Assembly (NCBI GenBank): GCA_024244665.1
Contig: JAAEOI010000237.1
Location: 1-51,706 of the forward strand
Direction: 5' to 3'
Length of the DNA: 51,706 nt
Origin: Bacteroidota bacterium
GTDB lineage: Bacteria; Bacteroidota; Bacteroidia; Bacteroidales; GCA-2748055
The notes beneath the pieces were generated by a model, which was not told the origin of the DNA, did not search any database, and saw only the letters and a list, made by a program, of their open reading frames with translations. The translations under genes and the position numbers were made by a program. The stretch's first letter is position 1. Every line of letters starts with the position of its first letter. Shown here piece after piece: positions 1 to 7,581 of this stretch.

Positions 1-2
1 AT

Positions 3-197
3 CGCATTGGCGGTGGAGATGGTTTTGTAAGTGGTATGCTTTACGCCATTCTGAAGGACTGGGAGCCGGAGAAATGGATTCAGTTTGGCTGGGCCAGCGG
101 AGCGCTTGTAGCCACCCTGGAGACCGACTATGCCAATCCGGCCGACGAGGACCAGGTCTGGAGCATCTGGCAGGGGAATGCCCGTGTGAAGCGGTAA
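3..197 (+). CDS. kdgK: 2-keto-3-deoxygluconate kinase, C-terminal part (PfkB family)
   Basis: Only the last 64 codons are in the window; the gene begins upstream of base 1. The opening residues RIGGGDGFVSG are the PfkB/ribokinase signature 2 of KDG kinases, in which the Asp of GGGD is the catalytic base; the tail (ATLETDYANPADEDQVWSIW region) is typical for Bacteroidota KDG kinases. The enzyme phosphorylates 2-keto-3-deoxygluconate to KDPG in the cytoplasm, the substrate of the KDPG aldolase encoded at 23057-23719. Family assignment is from recalled conservation of the C-terminus; the missing N-terminus means completeness cannot be judged. Confidence 0.8.
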   Translation, partial: RIGGGDGFVSGMLYAILKDWEPEKWIQFGWASGALVATLETDYANPADEDQVWSIWQGNARVKR

Positions 198-250
198 TAC
201 GGACTAATAAATAAAAACGAACAGCCAGATGGGGATTTTGTTCTGGCTGC

Positions 251-403
251 TGAATATTGAGCATGATGAACAACCTGTAGTTGATTCATAAAGAATGTTT
301 CTCTCATCGTTCCAACCTGTGGCACATTGGAGGCAAGTGATGAAATCAGGTTTGGATTATTGAGGGATACCTTCTCCGGTTCTCCCAATTTACCATCTTC
401 CAT
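251..403 (-). pseudogene. Remnant of an AAA/DUF4143 ATPase (C-terminal piece)
   Basis: On the minus strand an open stretch of about 51 residues contains EPEKVSLNNPNL, then GTMRETFFMNQLQVVHHAQYS. This matches the pattern of the DUF4143 domain of Bacteroidota ATP-binding proteins (a 'P-E-K-x-Y-L-N-N-x-N-L' strand followed by 'G-x-x-R-E-T-F-F-x-N-Q-L'). There is a stop shortly before it (three codons ahead of the Met), the Walker motifs are absent and the expected downstream 'F-E-V-G-G' segment is not found, so both ends are lost. It is a decayed gene piece lying between kdgK and the DUF6807 lipoprotein. An intact member of the same broad family is at 11806-13101. Confidence 0.55.
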
Positions 404-842
404 AAATAGCGCTTAAATTGTGTTTGGACTCCACCTATTCTGGAATTTGAATGTTGCAATAGCTTTCCCATAATGCAAAGACGTATAAGCAAATGCAGGC
501 ATAACATGCCAAATGAATATGGCAAAAGAAGAAATTATGGAGACCAAGCCCTGGTTTCAATCCCTTGAATAATAGTCCATGTTAAAAATCTGATTAATTT
601 CAGACGAATTTCCCACAAATGATTCACCTGTTCAGCCGGTGGGAACAAAGAGATGAACAACTTCAATTCAGGTGAGCTAAACCAGAAAATCAACATGGTG
701 ACCACAGCTGCATTAAGAACAGGACAGTTTGTTACCTTTGACGAGGAAACCATGAGATGCTGGCGGGTGAAAAAATATTTCGGTATTAGTAAAAATGACA
801 TCGATATTTCCCATCAATAAGCAGGCATTAATATAATCAGGC
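404..842. other. Gene-poor, apparently decayed DNA
   Basis: No intact gene is visible in this stretch. Short open segments occur on both strands, but none has a convincing start and family. The only one with a hint of protein character is the plus-strand segment 623-820, listed separately. The DNA is AT-richer than its neighbours and looks like the debris of lost genes between the kdgK end and the DUF6807 gene. Confidence 0.5.
623..820 (+). pseudogene. Possible remnant of a Gfo/Idh/MocA oxidoreductase C-terminus
   Basis: An open stretch of 65 codons ends 22 bases before the DUF6807 start. Its end reads MVTTAALRTGQFVTFDEETMR, which resembles the 'N-x-A-x-R-T-G-R-x-L-x-W/F-D-x-E-T' tail of Gfo/Idh/MocA dehydrogenases. 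No upstream domain remains and a TGA closes the frame at 620. The similarity is short and from memory, so this is a weak call; chance coding character is the alternative. Confidence 0.25.
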
Positions 843-1955
843 ATGAAAAAAGCAAGAGTATCCATAATTTCCTTTGCATTGATGTCTATCCTGATCATCA
901 TGATTTCAGGGTGTGGCAACAATAGATCAACAGCAAAGAAAGGGACAGCTGACAAAAAGGCCGGGACCATGTTCAATCTTGTAGAACTCCCTGATGAGAA
1001 AAAGGTTGAGGTCCGGATCGACGGTGAGCTGTTCACCTCCTATATCTATCCTGACAACATTGCAAAGCCGGTACTTTATCCCCTGATAACGACGAGTGGG
1101 AAGGTTCTTACCAGGGGATTCCCGATTGACAAGATCCCCGGAGAACGTGTGGATCATCCACATCATGTAGGTCACTGGATGAATTATGGCGATGTGAACG
1201 GACTGGATTTCTGGAATAACTCGGAGGCAAGACCTGCAGAGGACAAACATATGTATGGGACGATTTTTCATAAAGAGGTGAGAAATATCCAGGGAAGAGA
1301 CGACATGGGGATGCTCGAAGTGGTGAATGAATGGAAGACCCCCGACGGGGTTGTATTGCTGGAGGAGCAGACCCGGTTTATCTTTTCAGTCCAGGGAAAT
1401 TCGAGGATTATCGACCGTATCACCACCCTGAATGCGCTGAATCAGGAGGTATCGTTCAAAGATAACAAAGAGGGAATGTTCGCAGTGCGTGTTACCAGGG
1501 CCATGGAGCTACCCTCGGAAAAACCGGCAGTTTACCTGGATGCCCATGGTGTTCCCACCGAAACCAAGGTGCTCGATAATACAGGGGTGAATGGTAATTA
1601 TCTGAGTAGCGAAGGCCTTGAGGGGGAAGGTGTATGGGGAACCCGGGCCAGGTGGATGAAACTTCACAGCACCATGGAGGGTGAAAAGGTGGCCATAGTG
1701 ATTTTTGATCATCCCGATAATGTGGGCTATCCCACCTACTGGCATGCCCGGGGGTACGGACTATTTGCTGCGAATCCACTGGGTCAATCGGTCTTTTCAG
1801 AGGGTGAGTATGAATTGGATTTCAAACTGGCCCCCAATGAATCGGTCTCCTTTAAATTCAGGTTGCTGGTTCATTCGGGGAAAGAATTGAGCGCTGATAC
1901 CATTCACAACATGGCTGATGAGTTTGCCAGATTGCAGACACCTGCATTGCACTAA
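843..1955 (+). CDS. DUF6807 (PmoA-family) lipoprotein
   Basis: A 370-residue protein with a signal peptide (MKKARVSIISFALMSILIIMISGC) whose lipobox ends at Cys24, so a lipid-anchored periplasmic or surface protein is expected. The body matches the DUF6807/PmoA family common in Bacteroidota and Planctomycetes: GERVDHPHHVGHWMNYGDVNG (residues about 100-120), then a DFW motif and HMYGTIFH, with conserved histidines. The family is found in polysaccharide and sugar-acid loci; its activity is not established. It is followed tail-to-tail by the sulfatase gene, the two stop codons overlapping in the same four bases (1952-1955). The start at 843 is supported by the signal peptide. Confidence 0.8.
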   Translation: MKKARVSIISFALMSILIIMISGCGNNRSTAKKGTADKKAGTMFNLVELPDEKKVEVRIDGELFTSYIYPDNIAKPVLYPLITTSGKVLTRGFPIDKIPGERVDHPHHVGHWMNYGDVNGLDFWNNSEARPAEDKHMYGTIFHKEVRNIQGRDDMGMLEVVNEWKTPDGVVLLEEQTRFIFSVQGNSRIIDRITTLNALNQEVSFKDNKEGMFAVRVTRAMELPSEKPAVYLDAHGVPTETKVLDNTGVNGNYLSSEGLEGEGVWGTRARWMKLHSTMEGEKVAIVIFDHPDNVGYPTYWHARGYGLFAANPLGQSVFSEGEYELDFKLAPNESVSFKFRLLVHSGKELSADTIHNMADEFARLQTPALH

Positions 1956-3580
1956 TCCTGAAGCCTGGGATCAGGGAATTCCCGCATGGGACTGTACCGG
2001 AGGTAGGAATCAAAAATCTCTTTATCGGGCCCCACGATCCTTGGGTCCATGGATGCTTTCAGCTCCTTGAGCAATGCCTTTTTCATTTCTTTTTCAATCT
2101 TTTTGCATCCGGGATTGCCAGCCAGGTTATTCAGGCAGTAGGGATCGTTTTGAGCATCAAAAAGTTCAAATTCGGGACGAATGTCAACAGCCCAGTAAAA
2201 ATAGGATGAATAGGCTTCGTCGTCGTGGTGCTCAATGATAAAGGACTTGGTGGGGCTTCCGTCTATGTCAGTGAATGCCCAACCGGTCTGCTGCTTGCCA
2301 TTTTCATCAATACCATACATGGGGTATAGCTGATCGTCTTCTCCGGGAACGAGGCGTTGTGGTGCTCCGGCGGGCCAGCGTTCCGGCTTCAGGTTCCAGA
2401 TCAGAAGATAGTCTTTGCTCCGTATCACCCGTTGAGGGTATCCCCAGTTGAGGTAGCGTGAGGATGAGTGGCGCTCTCGTCCTGCAAACATATAGGTCTT
2501 GCTTTCATCAACCACACCCTGCTCATGGGATTCCAGGATGTGGGTGATGCTCTTGCCTGATATGGGCAACATTCCTTCAGGGCTTGTTTCTGTCACCTCC
2601 AGAATGGTGGGAGCCAGGTCGGCGAAACTCATGGGATCCTCGACGATCCGTCCGCCGGGAAAATCCTTTGGAAAACGGACCGCAAAAGGTACATGAACGC
2701 CGTATTCATAGCTGTTGGCCTTGGCCCTGGGGAATGGCATCCCGTTATCGGCTGTGACAATAATGATGGTGTTTTCCAGTTCACCGATCTCCTCCAGGTA
2801 AGTAAGCATGCGCTGCAGGTGCAGGTCGAACCATTCTATTTCCACTGCATAATCCAGTATATCGCCACGGACAATTTCATGGTCAGGAAAGAAAGCGGGG
2901 ACTTTCACATCCTCCAGTTTTTTGCCATTGCGAATCCATGAGTCCTGTTCGTATGACCGGTGGGGCTCAGTGGCCCCATACCAGAAAAAGAAGGGTTCGT
3001 CCTCTCGGATATTTTCCATGAAATACCTGAAATTCTCAAAGTAATTGGTAGAGCTGATTCCTTTGGCTGTACGTTCATCTCCCGGAGTACCTTTCTCATA
3101 TACGATTTTGCTGTGGAGTATTCCCCCGGCATCGGTTTTCCGCCAGAGCGAATCTTTCTCATCCCGGGCATACCGGAAAGGAGAGACCCCTTTTCCAGTT
3201 CGGCCCGTTCGATAGCCATTGCCTATAAGCAAATCAATGAAAGGTACATGTTTTTTCAGCCATGGAGCTGCATGCTGTCCCGATTGTTCATTCTGCCAGT
3301 GGTAGCGGCCGGTGACAATGGTACTGCGTGAAGGGGCGCATCCGGGTGATCCTGCAAAACAGTTGTTGAAGTAGATGCCTTCCCGGGCAATTCGGTCGAA
3401 TGCCGGTGTATTTACGAATTCACAGCCGAGAAAACTGGTATGTGCAAAGGACTGATCATCGCTGATGGCAAAGAGGATGTTGGGCCTTTTCACATCTGCC
3501 TGTGCGGCAGTGGATATAGGATGAATAAAAATGGCCAGGCAAATCATCCCTGTACTGAATATTACTCTTGTAGAATCCAT
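1952..3580 (-). CDS. Sulfatase (S1 family, N-sulfoglucosamine sulfohydrolase-like)
   Basis: A 542-residue exported sulfatase: signal peptide about residues 1-27, the RPNILFAISDDQ strand with metal-binding Asp41/Asp42, and the C-A-P-S-R sulfatase signature with Cys81 as the residue converted to formylglycine. A later TADNGMPFPRAK segment carries the second metal-binding Asp-Asn pair. The order of motifs and the C-terminal part resemble heparan N-sulfatase-type members of S1, though the sulfated substrate cannot be read from sequence. With the second sulfatase (6028-7449) and the GH95 enzyme it points to a sulfated fucose- or uronate-containing glycan. It is divergent from the Gfo/Idh gene at 3776. 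Activity needs a formylglycine-generating enzyme or anSME, not seen here. Confidence 0.88.
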   Translation of the reverse strand: MDSTRVIFSTGMICLAIFIHPISTAAQADVKRPNILFAISDDQSFAHTSFLGCEFVNTPAFDRIAREGIYFNNCFAGSPGCAPSRSTIVTGRYHWQNEQSGQHAAPWLKKHVPFIDLLIGNGYRTGRTGKGVSPFRYARDEKDSLWRKTDAGGILHSKIVYEKGTPGDERTAKGISSTNYFENFRYFMENIREDEPFFFWYGATEPHRSYEQDSWIRNGKKLEDVKVPAFFPDHEIVRGDILDYAVEIEWFDLHLQRMLTYLEEIGELENTIIIVTADNGMPFPRAKANSYEYGVHVPFAVRFPKDFPGGRIVEDPMSFADLAPTILEVTETSPEGMLPISGKSITHILESHEQGVVDESKTYMFAGRERHSSSRYLNWGYPQRVIRSKDYLLIWNLKPERWPAGAPQRLVPGEDDQLYPMYGIDENGKQQTGWAFTDIDGSPTKSFIIEHHDDEAYSSYFYWAVDIRPEFELFDAQNDPYCLNNLAGNPGCKKIEKEMKKALLKELKASMDPRIVGPDKEIFDSYLRYSPMREFPDPRLQD

Positions 3581-3775
3581 TAAACCAAGGTATAATTAGA
3601 ATTGCGGTTCAAAATACAAATACCCGGGATAATAACCCAACAAAAGATACTTAGCTGTTTATATTCCGGGACTTTTAAGTCCTGTAATTGGTACTTATGA
3701 CTATCTTTAAGCGAGATGTTAATCCATAGGTTTGAAGGAGCGATAGTTCCCGGAAACCACTAAAACATACCTACA
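3581..3775. promoter_or_regulatory. Divergent intergenic region with a 14-bp palindrome
   Basis: This 195-bp gap separates the divergent sulfatase and Gfo/Idh genes and must hold both promoters. At 3669-3682 there is a perfect inverted repeat GGACTT-TT-AAGTCC, a candidate operator. No good -7/-33 pair could be picked with confidence. Role of the palindrome is inference only. Confidence 0.3.
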
Positions 3776-5110
3776 ATGGAAACAAGAAGATCCTTTATCA
3801 AGAAGACTGTTGCTGCCAGCTCGGCAGTTGTTGTGGCACCAACCATCATTCCGGCGAAAGCTTTTGGAGCCAATGATCGTATTAATGCTGCTGTTCTGGG
3901 CCTGAATGGCAGGGGTAAATCGCATGTAAAGGGCCTGATGGTTCAGGATAATGTACAGGTGACCACCCTTTGCGATCCGGATATGAACATTCTGAAACTA
4001 CGGCAGGCTGACTTTAAGGAGACCTATAACCAGGATGTAGCCCTGGAGCAGGATCTTCGCAGGGTCATGGATAACAAGGACATTGATGTGGTCAGTATCG
4101 CATCCCCAAACCACTGGCATGCGCTTTCAGTCATCTGGGCCTGCCAGGCCGGTAAAGATGTCTATGTGGAAAAGCCGGGCTCCCATAACATCTGGGAAGG
4201 TCGCAAGATGGTTGAGGCTGCCCAGAAATATGATCGCATCGTGCAGCATGGGGTGCAGTTAAGGAGTTCCCCTGCAGTAAATGAGGCCATTGATCTTATA
4301 CGGGATGGCTACATTGGCAGGGTATATATGGCACGGGGACTTGTTTTCCGTTGGAGAGACGATATTGGCGATAAAGGATTCTCTCCTGTTCCGGATGGTG
4401 TTGATTACGACCTGTGGACCGGTCCGGCCCCCAAGCGTCCGTTTACAGAGAACCTGGTTCATTACAACTGGCACTGGCACTGGGACTATGGCAATGGAGA
4501 TGTGGGCAACCAGGGCATACACGAAACAGACCTTTGCATGTGGGGACTGGATGTGGGACTTCCCACTAAGATCACCTCTATGGGAGGTAAATTCCTCTGG
4601 GACGACTGCAAGGAGGTTCCGGAGGTACTTACATCGGTATATAATTATCCGGAAGAGAATAAGATCATCCAGTTTGAGGTACGTCCCTGGTGCACCAACA
4701 CCGAAGAAGGTGCGACGGTTGGTAATATTTTCTATGGTGATAAAGGAATCCTGGTTGTAAAAGGCTATGATAAATACAAGACCTATTTAGGTAAGAACCG
4801 GGAACCTGGAAAATCAGGTGAAGATGGTGGCGAATCCGCTACCGGAATGGACAGGGGTGCCGGCGGTACCGACGGCCACTTCACCAATTTCATTGATGCC
4901 GTTCGCAAGCATGACTCAACGTTGTTAAATGCTCCGGTTGAGACAGCTCACCTCTCTTCAGGCCTGGCACACCTGGGTAACATTGCATACCGGCTCGATC
5001 GGGTATTGACTTTCAATCCTCATTCCGAGACTTTTGTAAATGATCCTGAAGCCGATAAGATGCTGACACGAAATTACAGGGGCAATTATGTGGTCCCCAA
5101 TAAAGTATAA
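3776..5110 (+). CDS. Gfo/Idh/MocA family dehydrogenase, Tat-exported
   Basis: A 444-residue NAD(P)-dependent sugar dehydrogenase or glycosidase-like oxidoreductase. The N-terminus has a twin-arginine signal (TRRSFIKKTVAASS..., cleavage near residue 29). The Rossmann dinucleotide motif GLNGRG is at about 42-47 and the family's catalytic EKP motif at 132-134 (Lys133), followed by an HWHWDYGNGDVGNQG region typical of Planctomycete/Bacteroidota members. Export by Tat with bound cofactor suggests action on a saccharide in the periplasm. It is followed 38 bp later by a Tat-exported sugar isomerase/epimerase and then a sulfatase on the same strand, so the three probably form one operon. The exact substrate is unknown. 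Confidence 0.85.
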   Translation: METRRSFIKKTVAASSAVVVAPTIIPAKAFGANDRINAAVLGLNGRGKSHVKGLMVQDNVQVTTLCDPDMNILKLRQADFKETYNQDVALEQDLRRVMDNKDIDVVSIASPNHWHALSVIWACQAGKDVYVEKPGSHNIWEGRKMVEAAQKYDRIVQHGVQLRSSPAVNEAIDLIRDGYIGRVYMARGLVFRWRDDIGDKGFSPVPDGVDYDLWTGPAPKRPFTENLVHYNWHWHWDYGNGDVGNQGIHETDLCMWGLDVGLPTKITSMGGKFLWDDCKEVPEVLTSVYNYPEENKIIQFEVRPWCTNTEEGATVGNIFYGDKGILVVKGYDKYKTYLGKNREPGKSGEDGGESATGMDRGAGGTDGHFTNFIDAVRKHDSTLLNAPVETAHLSSGLAHLGNIAYRLDRVLTFNPHSETFVNDPEADKMLTRNYRGNYVVPNKV

Positions 5111-5148
5111 ATGAACAGATTCTCAGGTTAAATTATTTTACTTCAATC

Positions 5149-6027
5149 ATGGAAATAAATAAATCACGTCGTAGTTTTTTGCAGAAAAGCATGGTGGCCG
5201 GTGTTGGACTTTCACTTATAAACCCATTCCCGGCACATGCCATGGTGAAAAAACCAAAAATGAAATTGGGCCTGGTCACCTATCTGTGGGGCAAAGACTG
5301 GGATTTGCCTACATTGATAGCCAACTGTGAAAAAACGGGTTTCCTGGGTGTTGAATTGCGTACACAGCATGCCCATGGTGTTGAGACAAGCCTCTCTGCC
5401 GGGGAGCGTGAAGAAGTGAAGAAACGTTTTGCCAACAGCCCGGTTACCTGTGTGGGTTACGGTTCAAATTATGAATATCACAGTACAGATTTGGCAGAGG
5501 TCAAAGGAAATATTGAAGGGACCAAAGCCTATCTTCAGTTATGCAAGGATATTGGGGCCACCGGAATCAAAGTAAAACCCAATGGAATTCCGGAGGAGGT
5601 CTCCAGGGAGAAAACCATTGAACAAATTGCGACTTCTCTAAATGAGGTGGGCAGGTATGCAAGCGACCTTGGTCAGGTGATCAGGGTGGAGGTACATGGA
5701 AAAGTGTCCCAGGAGATACCCAATATGAAAGCCATATTTGAGCAGGTTACCGAAAAGAGTGTAACCATGTGCTGGAACTGCAATGACCAGGACCTGTTGG
5801 ATCCCGGTCTGGAGGCAAATTTCCATTCTGTGAAGAGATGGTTCGGTGATACTGTGCATATCAGGGAATTAGATGTGGGAGAATACCCTTATCAGCAGCT
5901 GATGAATTTGTTTACAGAAATGAAATATCAGGGTTGGATCTTACTTGAGGCCCGTACCAAACCCGAAGACCGGATTGCTGCCATGAAGGAGCAGCTTAAT
6001 GTTTATAATGGTATGCTTGGATTATAA
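5149..6027 (+). CDS. Sugar phosphate isomerase/epimerase family TIM barrel, Tat signal
   Basis: A 292-residue protein with a twin-arginine leader (SRRSFLQKSMVAGVGLSL, cleavage near the AHA at residue 26-28) and an AP-endonuclease-2-type TIM barrel: KLGLVTYLWG as first strand, TGFLGVELR, and late HIRELDVGEYPYQQ and GWILLEAR segments carrying acidic and His residues likely to bind the metal. Members isomerise or epimerise sugars or cleave inositol-like compounds; the substrate cannot be deduced. It stops exactly one base before the next gene's first possible ATG (stop TAA then ATG), indicating translational coupling with the sulfatase. Confidence 0.82.
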   Translation: MEINKSRRSFLQKSMVAGVGLSLINPFPAHAMVKKPKMKLGLVTYLWGKDWDLPTLIANCEKTGFLGVELRTQHAHGVETSLSAGEREEVKKRFANSPVTCVGYGSNYEYHSTDLAEVKGNIEGTKAYLQLCKDIGATGIKVKPNGIPEEVSREKTIEQIATSLNEVGRYASDLGQVIRVEVHGKVSQEIPNMKAIFEQVTEKSVTMCWNCNDQDLLDPGLEANFHSVKRWFGDTVHIRELDVGEYPYQQLMNLFTEMKYQGWILLEARTKPEDRIAAMKEQLNVYNGMLGL

Positions 6028-7449
6028 ATGGTGAGATTGAGTAAGTTTGAAATGGAAATCAGACTGAACTTAGCGACATGGTGTCTTGTATTAACGGCTA
6101 TCATTGCTGTTAGCTGTAAAAAGGAAGATGTCAGGCCCAACATTGTCTTTATACTTGCCGATGACCTGGGCTATTCTCAACTGGGTTGTTATGGCAGTGA
6201 TTACTACCGGACTCCAAACCTCGATCAACTGGCAGGGGAGGGAATGCAGTTTACCGATGCCTACGCGGCATGTGCAGTTTGTTCCCCAACCCGGGCCAGT
6301 ATTATGACCGGAAAATATCCGGCACGTTTGCACCTGACTGATTTCATAGCTGGAAACAGCAAAACGGATTATCCCCTGATCCAGCCCCTCTGGCAAAAAT
6401 TTTTACCACTTGAGGAAATGACCATTGGTGAAATGCTTAAAGAACAGGGCTATCGAACGGCACTGTTTGGAAAGTGGCATTTGAGTCAGAATAAAACTCC
6501 CCCGGAGAGCCTTCCGTTTAATCCTGACAGGCAGGGTTTTGACGAGTCCTTTGTAACTTATAAACCTTCCGGCGGACAATCCCAAGCCTGGCAGGGGGCA
6601 GAAGCAGATGCCCACAACGTGGATACAATCACATCCCTGGCACTTGATTTCATTGAACGGAACAGAACGAATCCATTTTTTCTGATGGTATCCCACAACA
6701 CGATTCATGATCCCTTGAAAGAGAAAGCCGAAAGCATTGCGAAATTTGAGAATTGCCAGGGATCAGACGAGCCGGAGAATCATCCAGTCATCGCGGCCAT
6801 GATTGAGCGCCTGGATAGGAGTTGCGGGACAATTCTTCGCAAGATAAAGGAAACAGGGCTGGAGGATAACACCATCATTGTATTCTTTTCCGACAATGGG
6901 GGGAAACATGCATATGCATTACAATCACCGCTCAGGGCAGGTAAAGGATGGATATACGAAGGTGGCATCCGTGAGCCGCTTATTGTGAAATGGACTGGAC
7001 ATGTAGAACCAGGATTCAGATCTGCAGCGCTGGTAAGCTCCATCGACCTGCTGCCCACCTTTCTCGAGATGGCAGGAGCCGAAAGCATTCCCGAATCAAT
7101 TGATGGGAAAAGTATAGTTCCAGTGCTGGGAAATCCTGATTTGGAAGTTCATGCGGACCTGTTCTGGCACTATCCACATTATCACAGGGGAAGTAGTATG
7201 CGTCCAGGAGGTGCCATTAGAAGTGGTAAATGGAAACTAATCGAGTGGTATGAAAAGAGCCTTCTGGAGGGGGGCGGATCTGCATTTGAATTGTATGATC
7301 TGGAGAGCGATTTAGGTGAAACCAAAAACCTGTCAGACAGTCTGAAATCAAAAACAGCTGAACTGGCGGGCGCATTGAAGAAATGGCGTATGGAGGTAGG
7401 TGCACAAATGCCAATTCCCAATTCCCAATTCCCAATTCCCAATTCCTAA
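6028..7449 (+). CDS. Sulfatase (S1 family), lipoprotein
   Basis: A sulfatase of 473 residues from ATG 6028, or 465 from ATG 6052; the second gives a classic short lipoprotein signal ending AVSC, while the first abuts the previous stop codon. The S1 motifs are clear: RPNIVFILADDLGYSQLG with the metal-binding Asp pair, and C-S-P-T-R-A-S with the formylglycine cysteine (Cys85 counting from 6028), then KWHLS and FFSDNGG. It probably removes sulfate esters from a monosaccharide or oligosaccharide in the periplasm. Oddly, the last 11-12 codons are made by five copies of the heptamer CAATTCC running into the stop codon, so the natural C-terminus was rewritten by a repeat. Confidence 0.88.
   Translation: MVRLSKFEMEIRLNLATWCLVLTAIIAVSCKKEDVRPNIVFILADDLGYSQLGCYGSDYYRTPNLDQLAGEGMQFTDAYAACAVCSPTRASIMTGKYPARLHLTDFIAGNSKTDYPLIQPLWQKFLPLEEMTIGEMLKEQGYRTALFGKWHLSQNKTPPESLPFNPDRQGFDESFVTYKPSGGQSQAWQGAEADAHNVDTITSLALDFIERNRTNPFFLMVSHNTIHDPLKEKAESIAKFENCQGSDEPENHPVIAAMIERLDRSCGTILRKIKETGLEDNTIIVFFSDNGGKHAYALQSPLRAGKGWIYEGGIREPLIVKWTGHVEPGFRSAALVSSIDLLPTFLEMAGAESIPESIDGKSIVPVLGNPDLEVHADLFWHYPHYHRGSSMRPGGAIRSGKWKLIEWYEKSLLEGGGSAFELYDLESDLGETKNLSDSLKSKTAELAGALKKWRMEVGAQMPIPNSQFPIPNS
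7412..7446 (+). repeat. Heptamer tandem repeat (5 x CAATTCC) inside a gene end
   Basis: Five perfect head-to-tail copies of CAATTCC. Because 7 is not a multiple of 3, the repeat is read in all frames in turn and supplies the residues PIPNSQFPIPNS at the sulfatase C-terminus. Copy-number change would shift the frame of the tail but leave the enzyme core intact. Confidence 0.95.
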
Positions 7450-7581
7450 TGAAGTAAACAGACCTTCATAGCAGAACAGGAAGATGTATGATGTCACTTT
7501 ATTGTAAATTCCGGTATTTCAGGAGCTGCTTGCCAACTAGTCTCAGGGGTAATCCGTATATTCAGACTCAAACTTGACACA

